From CAMQVM01 sp044433365 (GTDB lineage Bacteria > Bacteroidota > Bacteroidia > Bacteroidales > Rikenellaceae): DNA of 64,000 nucleotides. Below are positions 44,870 to 53,566 of the stretch, piece after piece. The notes beneath the pieces were generated by a model. It was not told where the DNA came from. It saw only the letters and a list, made by a program, of their open reading frames with translations, and searched no databases. How positions within the stretch are numbered: the stretch's first letter is position 1; every line of letters begins with the position of its first letter. Both the position numbers and the translations under genes were made by a program. Location: contig JAWXTR010000003.1 in the NCBI GenBank assembly GCA_044433365.1, forward strand, positions 3,263-67,262, written 5' to 3'.

Positions 44870-45427
44870 ATGAGTTTAAAACAGTTAATTTCACTCTCAC
44901 TAAGTGGAGATAAAGAGGCTTTTGATACTATTATCAAACGATATGATAGTAGCGTTAGAGGGTATGTTGTTTCGCTTTGTCACAGTGAGTTTGATTGTAA
45001 CGATATTTTACAAGAGACCTACATAAAGGCATTCTTAAATCTCAATAAATATAATGCCTCTTATCCAATGGATATTTGGCTAAAAACCATTGCTCACAAC
45101 CTATTTATCGACCTTAAACGTAAGGAGCTAAGAGAAGCAGGTACAATAATTTCTTCGGAAGATACAGCGACTATATCCGTTGAGGAGAGCGGAAGTCCAG
45201 AAGAGCTAATTATTACATATCAGAGGGTTAAAGCTGCCGAACAAGAGATTTCGATGCTCCCCTCTCATTATCGAAAAATTATAGAGCTTCGTTATTTTGA
45301 GCAGATGAGCTATAATGAGATTGCTGAAGCTCTTTCACAACCTATAGGGACGGTCAAAACGCAGCTTTTTCGTGCGAAAAAACTGCTCTCATCTATCATT
45401 AAAGAACTCTCAAAAAGTGGGTTCTAA
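44870..45427 (+). CDS. RNA polymerase ECF-type sigma factor
   Basis: A 185-residue sigma-70 family protein. Region 2 lies at about 10-75 (DCNDILQETYIKAFLNL and WLKTIAHNLFIDLKRK), region 4 at 125-180 (LPSHYRKIIELRYFEQMSY, IGTVKTQLFRAKKLL). There is no SusR-like or FecR gene next to it, so an adjacent anti-sigma factor is not seen. Tight linkage (3 bp) with a glycosyltransferase gene suggests a cell-envelope role, an inference. Confidence 0.9.
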   Translation: MSLKQLISLSLSGDKEAFDTIIKRYDSSVRGYVVSLCHSEFDCNDILQETYIKAFLNLNKYNASYPMDIWLKTIAHNLFIDLKRKELREAGTIISSEDTATISVEESGSPEELIITYQRVKAAEQEISMLPSHYRKIIELRYFEQMSYNEIAEALSQPIGTVKTQLFRAKKLLSSIIKELSKSGF

Positions 45428-45484
45428 TTATCAACTATTCCCAAAATTCATCCATTATTAATTATCAATTACTCATTATAAAGC

Positions 45485-46123
45485 ATGTTTGAACAGACAA
45501 TTATGAAATACTTTGGCGAGGAGCTTACTCCCCTCCAAATTCAACAATTTAAGGCAATGGGCGACTCGTATCGCTCATGGAATGAGAAGATAAATGTCGT
45601 ATCTCGTAAAGATATTGACAATCTCTACCTTAAACATATACTCCACTCTCTTGCAATTGCAAAAATCCACTCCTTTGCCCCTGGCGACACAGTTATGGAT
45701 TTGGGTTGTGGTGGAGGTTTTCCTGGGATACCTTTAGCGGTGATGTTTCCAGAGACCAACTTTAAAATGGTCGACTCAATCGGCAAAAAAATTACTGTTG
45801 TCAATGGAGTAGTTGCCGATGTAGGATTAAAAAATGTTGAAACTTTTAATATGCGTGCCGAACAGATTGATTTTAAAGTTGATTATGTTATTTCTCGTGC
45901 TGTAACCGAGTTATCAACATTTTTAGGATGGTCGTGGAAAAAAATTAGAGGCGGTAATAATCATGGCGTTTTCTACCTAAAAGGGGGCGACTTAGCCGAG
46001 GAAATCAGCAACGGAAAGGCGGTTATAAAACATAGTGGTGTAATTACTCTATTTGATGTAGATAAAATTTTTGAAGAAGAATTTTTTGAGACTAAAAAAA
46101 TCGTTCGAATTATTAAGAAATAG
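45485..46123 (+). CDS. rsmG: 16S rRNA (guanine-N7) methyltransferase RsmG
   Basis: Methylates G527 of 16S rRNA using S-adenosylmethionine. 212 residues. The binding motif VMDLGCGGGFPGIPLAVMFP (~66-85), NVVSRKDIDNLYLKHILHSL before it and VISRAVTELSTFL after it are characteristic. It lies 57 bp after the sigma factor gene. A bidirectional hairpin follows, then cydB on the other strand. Confidence 0.95.
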   Translation: MFEQTIMKYFGEELTPLQIQQFKAMGDSYRSWNEKINVVSRKDIDNLYLKHILHSLAIAKIHSFAPGDTVMDLGCGGGFPGIPLAVMFPETNFKMVDSIGKKITVVNGVVADVGLKNVETFNMRAEQIDFKVDYVISRAVTELSTFLGWSWKKIRGGNNHGVFYLKGGDLAEEISNGKAVIKHSGVITLFDVDKIFEEEFFETKKIVRIIKK

Positions 46124-46164
46124 AGTCGTTAGGCAAATTCACAAAACCCCCTTTTGTAGATTTG

Positions 46165-46299
46165 TGGGGATAATCCATAAGTCCTTAAAATAGACAAACA
46201 ACCTTTGGGTCATTCGCAAAACTATTTGTATATTAACTTTATAGTGGTTTTTTGCGAATGACCCAAATTAAATTGATATTTGTTTTGTGAATCACCCTA
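46165..46299. repeat. GGGTGA-type convergent-end repeat, copy 1, with inner hairpin
   Basis: Outer GGGGATAATCC and GAATCACCCTA; left block AAGTCCTTAAAATAGACAAA shared with 52057-52155. The inner hairpin is TTTGGGTCATTCGCAAAA with its mirror (46204-46267). Lies between rsmG and cydB, which converge. Confidence 0.7.
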
Positions 46300-46353
46300 C
46301 TGGGATAGTGTACATATCTGTTTTAAGACCTTTAGCATCATTTTTTTGTGAGT

Positions 46354-47493
46354 TTAATAACTCTCCGACTCAGTCGAAATATCCTTTAATTTACGGCAAT
46401 TCATCGCACGCCACGCATACCATATATATGCAACTACAAATGGTATTATCAACGATACATACGACATTACTGTAAGCGTAAAGTGGCTAGAAGAGCTGTT
46501 GTATATCGTTAGAGAACTCTGCATATCAGAAAGAGATGGATAGTAGGCAGTATTATTTAACCCTACACATAAGAGAAGCATCATAACCGTTGCAATTGTA
46601 CCAGAGCTGCTAAACCAAATAGCCTTATCGCTCTGTTTCACTATTCCAAGATATATTCCCCAAAGCACCGAAACCACACCTAGCAACAATATAATCAATA
46701 CAATAGGCATCTGAATTAGATTAATAAAAAATTTGTACTCTTGTAGATATATATTACCTGTTGCAACATCTACAGCATGACCATTAGATAGTAGAATAGA
46801 GATTAAAAAGGTCAAAAAGAATAGTAAAAATAGGGCTGAAGAGAGAAGTAGAGGGCGTTTTGATTGCTCTTTTATCGGGTCGTTATCAATATTGTTGAAA
46901 AAATAGTGAATAGCTAAAACACGTGATAAAAATAGTACGGCAAGTCCTAAAGCCACATTTCTAAAATCGGCAACAGCCTCCAGACCGTGCCAAGGTGTTT
47001 GCCAAGCAGAGATAATATTATTTGCACCTAAATTTCCGATATTTGCCTTGTCAACAATAAAATTACCACCTGTAAATAGTGTTCCTACAGCTGTTCCGAG
47101 CAAAATAGTGCCAAATACACCATTTAGCAGTAAAAACCATTCATAGGTGTGATTTCCAATAAAATTGCCACTTTTTTTGCGATATTCAAAAGATACTGCT
47201 TGAATTACAAAAAATAGCAGAATTGCAATCCAAACATAAACTGCTCCGGAGAAGCTAGTGGAGTAGAAAAGGGGAAATGATGCAAAAAAAGCCCCTCCAA
47301 AAGTCACTAATGTAGTGAACGTTAAATCCCACTTATGACCAATTGAGTTGATTACAAGTGTGCGCTCTTTTTCGTTTTTTGCGATCGTGTAGATAAGTGT
47401 TTGTCCTCCTTGAACAAATAGCATAAATACCAATATTCCGCCAAGAAGCGAAAGTATTACCCACCAATATTGTTGTAAGAATGAATATTCCAT
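46354..47493 (-). CDS. cydB: Cytochrome bd quinol oxidase subunit II
   Basis: Second subunit of the bd oxidase, 379 residues with about nine helices. The start MEYSFLQQYWWVILSLLGGI and the block FVQGGQTLIYTIAKNEKERT (family GGQ motif near 30) are typical of the Bacteroidota form. It follows cydA by 95 bp and ends opposite rsmG. Reduces oxygen at very low concentrations, which fits a strict anaerobe that tolerates traces of oxygen. Confidence 0.93.
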   Translation of the reverse strand: MEYSFLQQYWWVILSLLGGILVFMLFVQGGQTLIYTIAKNEKERTLVINSIGHKWDLTFTTLVTFGGAFFASFPLFYSTSFSGAVYVWIAILLFFVIQAVSFEYRKKSGNFIGNHTYEWFLLLNGVFGTILLGTAVGTLFTGGNFIVDKANIGNLGANNIISAWQTPWHGLEAVADFRNVALGLAVLFLSRVLAIHYFFNNIDNDPIKEQSKRPLLLSSALFLLFFLTFLISILLSNGHAVDVATGNIYLQEYKFFINLIQMPIVLIILLLGVVSVLWGIYLGIVKQSDKAIWFSSSGTIATVMMLLLCVGLNNTAYYPSLSDMQSSLTIYNSSSSHFTLTVMSYVSLIIPFVVAYIWYAWRAMNCRKLKDISTESESY

Positions 47494-47588
47494 AATTTTG
47501 TTTTTAAAATATATAAACGATTAAATTCAGAGGAGCTTTAAAATTTCGATTTCGAAAAATAGAAACTCCTCTGGATAATATGGTTGAC

Positions 47589-49160
47589 CTATTGCTGATT
47601 AATCTCATCGTGTTTTTCTTCCATACCCTTATCTATCTGTTTTAACATGATTCGCACTTCAGCGATAAGAAGAATTGTGAAAAGTATAGCAAATATAAAA
47701 AATGTGGTTTTAACCGAATTGCTGCTAATAGCTGAAACCGACACCGAAACAGGCAAAATCTCTTGAATAGCCCACGGTTGACGACCAACCTCCGTAACAA
47801 TCCAACCTGCTTGACCTGCAATGTATGGAAAAGGAATAGATAGTACCACAACCCAAAGAATTAGAGAATAACGCTTTATATCTTTTTTATAAAGCAAGAA
47901 AAGAAGCATAGCAAACATTGCAATTAAATAACAACCAACACCCACCATTATTCTGAAACTATAGAAATTGAGTGGAATATTAGGTATGATATCTGTCGGT
48001 GAGTTTAGGTAGCCATAACCTAAATATTTAAAATTTTCATCCAAAAACTTTTTGCCTTCACTGCTGTTTTTGTCAAAAAGATTTTTTACAGTTGTCATTG
48101 TTGCGCTATCACCCTCTTTTTGAGCTTCGTGATACTCTTTAATTTTGCCGATTGCTATTTTGCCCCTCTCCATCTTCTGCGAAGCAGAAAGAATGTCTGC
48201 ACTCTCGTTTCCAAATACTAAATCGTCGATTCCAGCTACAAAATCTTGTTGCGCTAGAGTTGATAGCATACCAGGGAGCTCGATATCCCAATGGCACACC
48301 TCTTTGCCGTCACCAGCCTCTTTTTCAGAGTCAAGAATCCCAATAACTGTTAAAGGGAGACCCTCTCCACCCTCATAAAGAGCCTCCATAGCTGCAAATT
48401 TCATAGGTTGATATTTTGCTACATATCGACCAGAACCATCGCCTGTCCACGATACTACAAGTGCTGAAATAAGACCAACTATTGAACCCAATTTCATGCT
48501 TTTAATAGCCAAATCTTCGTGACGTTTTTTTATAAGATACCATGCAGAGATGCCCACGACAAATCCCGATGCTAACAAGAAACCCGACGATACGGTGTGA
48601 GTAAATTTGTAGAAAACCACCTCTGTAGAAATTGTTTCAAGGAAGCTAGTCATCTCAAAACGAGCAGTTTCTACATTAAAATCAGAACCCATAGGGTATT
48701 GCATCCAACTATTAGCTACCAAAATCCAAAGAGCCGAAATATTTGCACCTAATGCTGTTAACCATGTTGATACGAGGTGAAAACGGGGTGTAACCCTATT
48801 CCATCCAAAAAACATAACAGCAAAAAATGTACTCTCCATAAAGAATGCAAAAATCCCCTCAATGGCGAGAGGTGCACCAAAAATATCCCCCACAAAATAG
48901 GAGTAATTCGACCAATTAGTGCCAAATTCAAACTCTAAGATAATTCCTGTTGCTACACCAATTGCAAAGTTGATAGCAAAAAGACGCATCCAAAATTTTG
49001 TAATAGTTTTCCATTTTTCTTCCTTTGTGCGGAAGTAGATTGACTCCATAAAGGCGCAAATAAAGCCTAAACCGAGCGTTAGTGGTACAAAAATCCAGTG
49101 ATACATGGCCGTAAGAGCAAACTGTGCCCTCGACCAATCAATTAAGTCGATATTCTCCAT
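47589..49160 (-). CDS. cydA: Cytochrome bd quinol oxidase subunit I
   Basis: Catalytic subunit that carries hemes b558, b595 and d; it oxidises quinol and reduces oxygen. 523 residues. IDWSRAQFALTAMYHWIFVP gives the first heme ligand His, FTHTVSSGFLLASGF another, and GRQPWAIQEILPVSVSVS is the conserved block of the later helices. The Q-loop falls at about 250-340. The DUF4492 gene lies 50 bp upstream and cydB follows, the usual Bacteroidota order. No cydDC transporter genes in the window. Confidence 0.95.
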   Translation of the reverse strand: MENIDLIDWSRAQFALTAMYHWIFVPLTLGLGFICAFMESIYFRTKEEKWKTITKFWMRLFAINFAIGVATGIILEFEFGTNWSNYSYFVGDIFGAPLAIEGIFAFFMESTFFAVMFFGWNRVTPRFHLVSTWLTALGANISALWILVANSWMQYPMGSDFNVETARFEMTSFLETISTEVVFYKFTHTVSSGFLLASGFVVGISAWYLIKKRHEDLAIKSMKLGSIVGLISALVVSWTGDGSGRYVAKYQPMKFAAMEALYEGGEGLPLTVIGILDSEKEAGDGKEVCHWDIELPGMLSTLAQQDFVAGIDDLVFGNESADILSASQKMERGKIAIGKIKEYHEAQKEGDSATMTTVKNLFDKNSSEGKKFLDENFKYLGYGYLNSPTDIIPNIPLNFYSFRIMVGVGCYLIAMFAMLLFLLYKKDIKRYSLILWVVVLSIPFPYIAGQAGWIVTEVGRQPWAIQEILPVSVSVSAISSNSVKTTFFIFAILFTILLIAEVRIMLKQIDKGMEEKHDEINQQ

Positions 49161-49210
49161 AGTTCTTATAATATGAGTGTGTTATTGTAATGCTTTATAG
49201 CTTTGAAAGT

Positions 49211-49417
49211 CTACTCTATATTTGTCAGATTTTGACGTACATAAACCGCTTTTTCTGCCTCGCTTTTCCCTGATAAATGGCTCTGAAAGAAGAAAACTTT
49301 TAAAATAGCAAACATTACAAATAACTTTATAGCTATAATTAGCCATAAAGTACGACCGACGGTCATCTCCTTAAACCCTCGATAATAAAACTGATAAATT
49401 GTTTTAAGTCTATTCAT
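49211..49417 (-). CDS. DUF4492 small membrane protein of the cytochrome bd operon
   Basis: A 68-residue protein with one membrane helix (LWLIIAIKLFVMFAILKVFF, ~24-43). FYYRGFKEMTVGRTLW before the helix is the family hallmark. It precedes cydA in many Bacteroidota genomes and may assist assembly of the oxidase, as small subunits do in Proteobacteria. That role is an inference from linkage. Confidence 0.88.
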   Translation of the reverse strand: MNRLKTIYQFYYRGFKEMTVGRTLWLIIAIKLFVMFAILKVFFFQSHLSGKSEAEKAVYVRQNLTNIE

Positions 49418-49540
49418 AAAGTTTGTATTTAAACGCTTAAAGTTACAAATAAATATTATAAATACAAATTTTTTAGTAAAATATTACAGTATTTTATCTC
49501 AGTAATTAAAAATATCGATTATATACCCGCATAAACTTAA

Positions 49541-49583
49541 AAAGAGTAATTTCCAGATTAATTAATCTGAAAATTACTCTTTT
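49541..49583 (-). terminator. Hairpin after the FMN-binding protein gene
   Basis: AAAGAGTAATTTCCAGATTA paired with TAATCTGAAAATTACTCTTT. Read on the minus strand it lies about 65 bases past the stop and is followed by T-rich sequence. Confidence 0.7.
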
Positions 49584-49590
49584 GATTAAA

Positions 49591-49634
49591 GGGAACTTCT
49601 AAAATCTCTCGAAATCTATAATTTTGAACTTCCC
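49591..49634. repeat. Short GGGAACTTC-type palindrome
   Basis: GGGAACTTCTAAAATCTCTC and its partner AATTTTGAACTTCCC; adjacent to the hairpin at 49541. Confidence 0.7.
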
Positions 49635-49648
49635 TGAAATTTAAAAAA

Positions 49649-50059
49649 CTATTTTGAAAAACCTAATTCATATTTTGCAGCACGACGGATATTCTCATTT
49701 ACAGCTTCAGAGCTAAATGTTGAGCCTGAAATTGCATCTACTTGAGCTGTCGCAGCATCTTTTAACCCCTTTCCTATCCATTTTTTAGCAAGAGTGTCGT
49801 TGATTAGTAATTCATCAAAATAGTCAGGTGTCTCATTGTTTAATTCATATTCAATATTTGAAATTACACCATTTTTAATATGCAATTTTATCGGTGTTGT
49901 ACTAGCATACCCAAAAATATCTTTTGCAAGAGTTTTGCTGCTAATAACTACTGTTCCGTCCTCTAAAACCTCACGAACAGCATCTTTTTTGCTCTGAGCA
50001 AATAGTATTGCAGAGCTAAAAATTAACAATAAAGAGGTAATTTTAACAATATTTTTCAT
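49649..50059 (-). CDS. FMN-binding domain protein, exported
   Basis: A 136-residue protein with a signal peptide (MKNIVKITSLLLIFSSAILFA) and an FMN_bind domain of the type in RnfG and NqrC. The motif DAISGSTFSSEAVNENI near the C-terminus matches the S-G-A/S-T-x-T/S signature to which FMN is attached through the threonine. An ApbE flavin transferase would be needed for attachment; none is in the window. The YqeY gene is 53 bp upstream. Confidence 0.78.
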   Translation of the reverse strand: MKNIVKITSLLLIFSSAILFAQSKKDAVREVLEDGTVVISSKTLAKDIFGYASTTPIKLHIKNGVISNIEYELNNETPDYFDELLINDTLAKKWIGKGLKDAATAQVDAISGSTFSSEAVNENIRRAAKYELGFSK

Positions 50060-50112
50060 GCCTTATAAGTTATATTTGTAAAAAGCTCCAAATTCAGATT
50101 TTAGAAATTCCT

Positions 50113-50565
50113 TTATGATAAGAGAGCCTTAACTTTGTTAGAAATATCCTTACCGTCAGCTTTTCCTGCAAGCTCTTTGGATGCAACACCCATTACTTTA
50201 CCCATCTCTTTCATGCTTGAAGCACCAACTTTTTCGATAATCGCATTTACTGCAGCTGTAAGCTCTTGGTCGCTTAATTGTTTGGGAAGAAATTCTTTTA
50301 GAACATTAACTTGCGCCATTTCGTACTCTGCTAGGTCGGCACGTGACTGTTTTGTGTAGATATCGGCAGAATCAGTTCCTTGTTTTGCAAGTTTTTGAAT
50401 GATTTTAATACATTCATCATCAGATAGTTGATTAACATTTGTTCCTGATGTCTTGGCTTCTATAATGTATTTTTTTACATTTCTTAAAGTCTCTAAGCGA
50501 ACTTTATCTTTCGCTTTCATGGCATTTTTTATGCCCTCGCTAATTTGATTTTCAATATTTTCCAT
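50113..50565 (-). CDS. GatB/YqeY domain protein
   Basis: A 150-residue protein related to the C-terminal tRNA-binding domain of GatB. The start MENIENQISEGIKNAMKAKD, the block VNVLKEFLPKQLSDQELTAA and EMGKVMGVASKELAGKADGK are typical of YqeY. Its function is not established; relatives are thought to act in tRNA or glutamine metabolism. Its TAA stop is the start of a degenerate GGGAATTTCTAAAA repeat. Confidence 0.88.
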   Translation of the reverse strand: MENIENQISEGIKNAMKAKDKVRLETLRNVKKYIIEAKTSGTNVNQLSDDECIKIIQKLAKQGTDSADIYTKQSRADLAEYEMAQVNVLKEFLPKQLSDQELTAAVNAIIEKVGASSMKEMGKVMGVASKELAGKADGKDISNKVKALLS

Positions 50566-50588
50566 AATTGTAATAGATTTATAGGTAT

Positions 50589-50596
50589 CAAAGATA
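50589..50596 (-). promoter_or_regulatory. Putative -7 element of the YqeY gene
   Basis: TATCTTTG on the minus strand, 24 bases before the ATG. Confidence 0.4.
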
Positions 50597-50641
50597 CAAA
50601 AAATATTAATAATGGCAATAAAGGTTTGTTAAACTTTCATA

Positions 50642-50686
50642 GGGAACTTCTAAAAAATCGAATAAAACCAATTATTAGAACTCCCC
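50642..50686. repeat. Deletion form of the GGGAACTTC palindrome
   Basis: GGGAACTTCTAAAAAATCGA joined to ACCAATTATTAGAACTCCCC, as if the centre of a long copy such as 39821-39985 were removed. Confidence 0.7.
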
Positions 50687-50920
50687 TATATTTTTTAGCC
50701 ACCGAAGCAAAGTAGTCAGTGAAATATGACTGTTTTTGGTGATTTTTCAGAGTTATTTTTCTAAAAAACCTATTTTTAGACTATAAAAACTTAAATTTGA
50801 TTAATATAAGTAGATAATTTTTTTAAAATATTTTAGGTATTTAATTTTCTAGTTTTTAATTATTTATAATATTTCTATGGTAAATTTCATAATTTTTTTG
50901 AAAATTTTTTCGTCAAAAAA

Positions 50921-50951
50921 TTTGGAAGTAAAGAAAAAAGCATTACCTTTG
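50921..50951 (+). promoter_or_regulatory. Promoter of the tRNA-Thr/Tyr/Gly operon
   Basis: TTTG at 50921-50924, 19 bases, TACCTTTG at 50944-50951, then CACTGTC. Same architecture and flanks as the tRNA-Gln promoter. Confidence 0.85.
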
Positions 50952-50998
50952 CACTGTCTTAAAGAGATAAACACTACACTCTTTAACAGCAAAACTTT

Positions 50999-51072
50999 GC
51001 CGATGTAGCTCAGTTGGCCAGAGCAGCTGATTTGTAATCAGCAGGTCGTGGGTTCGAATCCCTCCATCGGCT
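50999..51072 (+). tRNA. tRNA-Thr (TGT)
   Basis: A 74-nt cloverleaf. Acceptor GCCGATG pairs with CATCGGC, the anticodon TGT is in TTTGTAA, the T arm is GTGGG-TTCGAAT-CCCTC. CCA is not encoded. Confidence 0.95.
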
Positions 51073-51138
51073 CGATTAGAATTTTTAATTCAAAGGAGCA
51101 CAAGTTTCGCTAAAAAGTAGATTGTGACAATAAGATCT

Positions 51139-51221
51139 GGGGAGATACCAAAGTGGCCAACTGGGGCAGACTGTAAATCTGCTGGCGCACGCCTTCGTAA
51201 GTTCGAATCTTGCTCTCCCCA
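51139..51221 (+). tRNA. tRNA-Tyr (GTA)
   Basis: An 83-nt class II tRNA with a long variable arm. Acceptor GGGGAGA pairs with TCTCCCC, the anticodon GTA is in CTGTAAA. Discriminator A. Confidence 0.95.
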
Positions 51222-51279
51222 CACTTCATAATTAATTATGAGAACTCAATGTAAGAGTCTAAAATCTAAGCAATATATT

Positions 51280-51345
51280 GCGAAAATAGCTCAGTTGGTA
51301 GAGCACAACCTTGCCCCAAAGATGGATTACTCCAACCTTGGCAAG
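51280..51345 (+). pseudogene. Broken tRNA-Gly copy
   Basis: Matches the 5' half of the intact tRNA-Gly through the anticodon loop (GCGAAAATAGCTCAGTTGG to CAACCTTGCC, one mismatch), then 18 unrelated bases, then AACCTTGGCAAG, the reverse complement of the anticodon region. No T arm or acceptor 3' strand. The preceding ATATT is also shared, so this is a duplicated segment that was scrambled. Confidence 0.85.
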
Positions 51346-51371
51346 AGTTAAAAAAAACCAAAAAACATATT

Positions 51372-51444
51372 GCGGAAATAGCTCAGTTGGTAGAGCACAA
51401 CCTTGCCAAGGTTGGGGTCGCGAGTTCGAGTCTCGTTTTCCGCT
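51372..51444 (+). tRNA. tRNA-Gly (GCC)
   Basis: A 73-nt cloverleaf. Acceptor GCGGAAA pairs with TTTCCGC, anticodon GCC lies in CTTGCCA, T arm GCGAG-TTCGAGT-CTCGT. Discriminator T. Confidence 0.94.
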
Positions 51445-51449
51445 CTGAT

Positions 51450-51479
51450 AAGAGGATAAGAGATTATCCTCTTTTTTTT
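51450..51479 (+). terminator. Terminator of the tRNA operon
   Basis: AAGAGGATAA, GAGA loop, TTATCCTCTT then a T run. Confidence 0.9.
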
Positions 51480-51504
51480 GGGTACGCCCAGCATGGGTAT
51501 AATC

Positions 51505-51670
51505 GGCTCATTCTCAAAATCTGTTGTTACCCCCTTTAAACAAGCAATTTTTCAATTCGGTAAAAGAAAAACGTTAAAGATTTAACACCTCTAAGTCTGT
51601 GTCTAAAATCTTTGATTTTTGAGTTAAGAGCTTCGGCTCTTGCATTAGAGAATCCAGCGAAGAAATAGTG
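51505..51670 (-). mobile_element. ISL3-type remnant: transposase tail plus terminal repeat
   Basis: On the minus strand it encodes YFFAGFSNARAEALNSKI, then DFRHRLRGVKSL and YRIEKLLV with a TAA at 51536-51538. The terminal repeat at 51505-51527 follows. At 51670 another copy of the terminal repeat begins, so two degenerate elements abut. Confidence 0.75.
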
Positions 51671-51900
51671 GCTCATTCTCAAAATCTGTTGTCATTAACT
51701 AAAATTTATAGCTCAGCAGTAGAGACGTAGCCCCGCTACGTCTGTAACATAACAGCAGTAGGTTATTGTTTTTTGGCAAATTCGCTGGATTCTCTAACGC
51801 TAGAGAATCTAGCGAAAAAATAGTTTAAAATTTTATCATAATGATCCTTAAATGTGTTTTTCACAGATGTAAAATGCTTTTACCGAACTCTGTAGAGACG
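51670..51900 (+). mobile_element. Rearranged ISL3-related fragment
   Basis: Starts with the terminal repeat GGCTCATTCTCAAAATCTGT and shares the next ~100 bases (TTTATAGCTCAGC, AGACGTAGC hairpin, AACAGCAGTAGGTTATTG) with the element at 58194. From about 51780 it carries the transposase tail region in inverted orientation around a palindrome TTCGCTGGATTCTCTAACGC / AGAGAATCTAGCGAA. No intact frame. Confidence 0.65.
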
Positions 51901-51980
51901 TTAGGTCCAACGTCTCTACAGTGTTTGGTTTGTAATACATCCGTAGAGACGATGGGTCCATCGTCTGAAAAGACGCTACA
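51890..51980. repeat. Two AGACG hairpins with different stems
   Basis: GTAGAGACGTTAGGTCCAAC at 51893 and GTAGAGACGATGGGTCCATC at 51946. Both form perfect or near-perfect stems with GTC-containing loops although the stem bases differ. Confidence 0.75.
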
Positions 51981-52056
51981 TCTAAAATCAAATAATACAT
52001 TTAATAGCAAAATATCTCTCAAAATCCAGAAATTAGAACTCACTTATAATAAAAAT

Positions 52057-52155
52057 GAGGGTGACCCAAAAGTCCTTAAAATAGATAAGCAACCCTTGTC
52101 ACAAGCTCTGTGACAAGGGTTGCTTCTGTAAAATCGGTGTTTTTGAATCACCCTC
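52057..52155. repeat. GGGTGA-type convergent-end repeat, copy 2
   Basis: GAGGGTGACCCAAAAGTCC to GAATCACCCTC. The inner hairpin is GCAACCCTTGTCACA with its perfect mirror (52089-52123), unrelated to the inner hairpins of the other copies. Lies at the 3' end of lepB. Confidence 0.75.
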
Positions 52156-52180
52156 TTTAATATGTGTAATCCCTATTTAG

Positions 52181-53533
52181 CTATTTTATCGACCTAAACA
52201 TTCTGCTAAAGCGGATGTTTGCAGGGAAACTTTTGTTTTTATCGAGTGATAGCCATACAAATGATGCTTTACCGACCACGTGGTCTTCTGGAACGAAGCC
52301 CCAGTAGCGAGAGTCGACAGAGTTGTGGCGATTATCGCCCATCATAAAGTAGTAGTCCATACCGAAAGTATATGATGAGGCTGGAGCAGAGTTAATAAAT
52401 ATTTTATCACCCTCTACTTTTAGCTTATTACCCTCGTAGTTTTTAATTATACGCTCGTAAAGCGGTAGGTTATCTACGGTTAAGTCTACCGTAACACCAC
52501 GTTTTGGCACCGTTACCGCTCCAAAGTTATCAACATTCCATTTATAGCGAGTTGTATCGCTTGGAAATATATCAATATCAGGAGTTTTGTTGATATAGCG
52601 AATAACCGACTCTACACCTCTAAATTTCTCCAATTTTTGAGCATTTTCAGCAGTTAAAAATAGCTGATAGCTGCTAATTTGCTGGTTGTAGAAGATATCT
52701 TCCGCTACAATTTCCATCTCTTCAAAAACACGTGCTGGAATTTGAGTGCCAGCTGTTTTTACTGTATAAAGATATTGTTTATCTTTAATATCCGACTCCT
52801 CAGTAGCATTTACAAACAGCTTACCGTCGACCACCTCTACCACATCGCCAGGCAGTGCAACGCAACGTTTGATGTAGTTGTCACGTTTATCGACAGGGTG
52901 GAAGATAACATCGCTTTGCTGCTCTACCGCCTTGCGCCCATAGGCTCTAATTAACTGATAGTAGTTGGTTTGAGGCTCCCTTATTGCTACTGTATCACCT
53001 TGAGGATAATTGAATACCACAACATCGCCACGCTCAATTTCGCTAAATCCTTTTAGGCGGTTGTAGGGCTGTTTAATCCATTCAACATACGATTTTTTTT
53101 CTGGATTCCAAGGCAGTACATTGTGAACTAGCGGAACAGAAAGCGGTGTGTTTGCCATTTTTGGACCATAGCTAACTTTGCTTACGCCTAAGTAGTCGCC
53201 AACGAGCAGAGTTTTTTCCATCGACGATGATGGAATAACATACATCTCCAAAAAGTAGTTACGAAATAGCGAAGCTACAACCACTGCAAAAAGTATTGCC
53301 TCTATCCAACCTGCTACGAAGTTGTAGTTTTTGTTTTTCTCCTTTAAATCTTTATGTTTATTCCAAAATAGGCGTTGATATAGCTTTGAGATATAAATAT
53401 CGTAGATTACAGCCACTCCAATAAGTGCAATCCAGCTACCTCGCCACACCACAAACCATAGTAGGTATACAAGTGTAACCACCGAAAATCGAACCCAACG
53501 GTTATTAAACAACTCTTTTATCTTTTCCATCAC
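52181..53533 (-). CDS. lepB: Signal peptidase I
   Basis: Cleaves signal peptides at the outer face of the inner membrane. 450 residues, the long Bacteroidota form. N-terminal membrane segments lie at ~13-30 and ~80-95. The catalytic Ser is in VIPSSSMEKTLLVGDYLGV, the Lys in DNYIKRCVALPGD, and the C-terminal MMGDNRHNSVDSRYWGFVP is box E. Between the Ser and Lys blocks and after the Lys there are large insertions (~130-200, ~235-370). dapB ends 33 bp upstream of its start, on the same strand. Confidence 0.94.
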   Translation of the reverse strand: MMEKIKELFNNRWVRFSVVTLVYLLWFVVWRGSWIALIGVAVIYDIYISKLYQRLFWNKHKDLKEKNKNYNFVAGWIEAILFAVVVASLFRNYFLEMYVIPSSSMEKTLLVGDYLGVSKVSYGPKMANTPLSVPLVHNVLPWNPEKKSYVEWIKQPYNRLKGFSEIERGDVVVFNYPQGDTVAIREPQTNYYQLIRAYGRKAVEQQSDVIFHPVDKRDNYIKRCVALPGDVVEVVDGKLFVNATEESDIKDKQYLYTVKTAGTQIPARVFEEMEIVAEDIFYNQQISSYQLFLTAENAQKLEKFRGVESVIRYINKTPDIDIFPSDTTRYKWNVDNFGAVTVPKRGVTVDLTVDNLPLYERIIKNYEGNKLKVEGDKIFINSAPASSYTFGMDYYFMMGDNRHNSVDSRYWGFVPEDHVVGKASFVWLSLDKNKSFPANIRFSRMFRSIK

Positions 53534-53566
53534 AAATTCTTTTAATTATGAATTATGCATTATAAA

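Noticed and set aside
44870..45427. Sigma factor with an adjacent anti-sigma factor
   Set aside because: The next gene is rsmG and the previous one a glycosyltransferase; neither has an anti-sigma domain.
51841..52113. A 90-codon open frame on the plus strand
   Set aside because: It spans hairpin repeats and the antisense of the transposase tail, with repeated ETLGPTS-like translations of the repeats. Not a credible gene.
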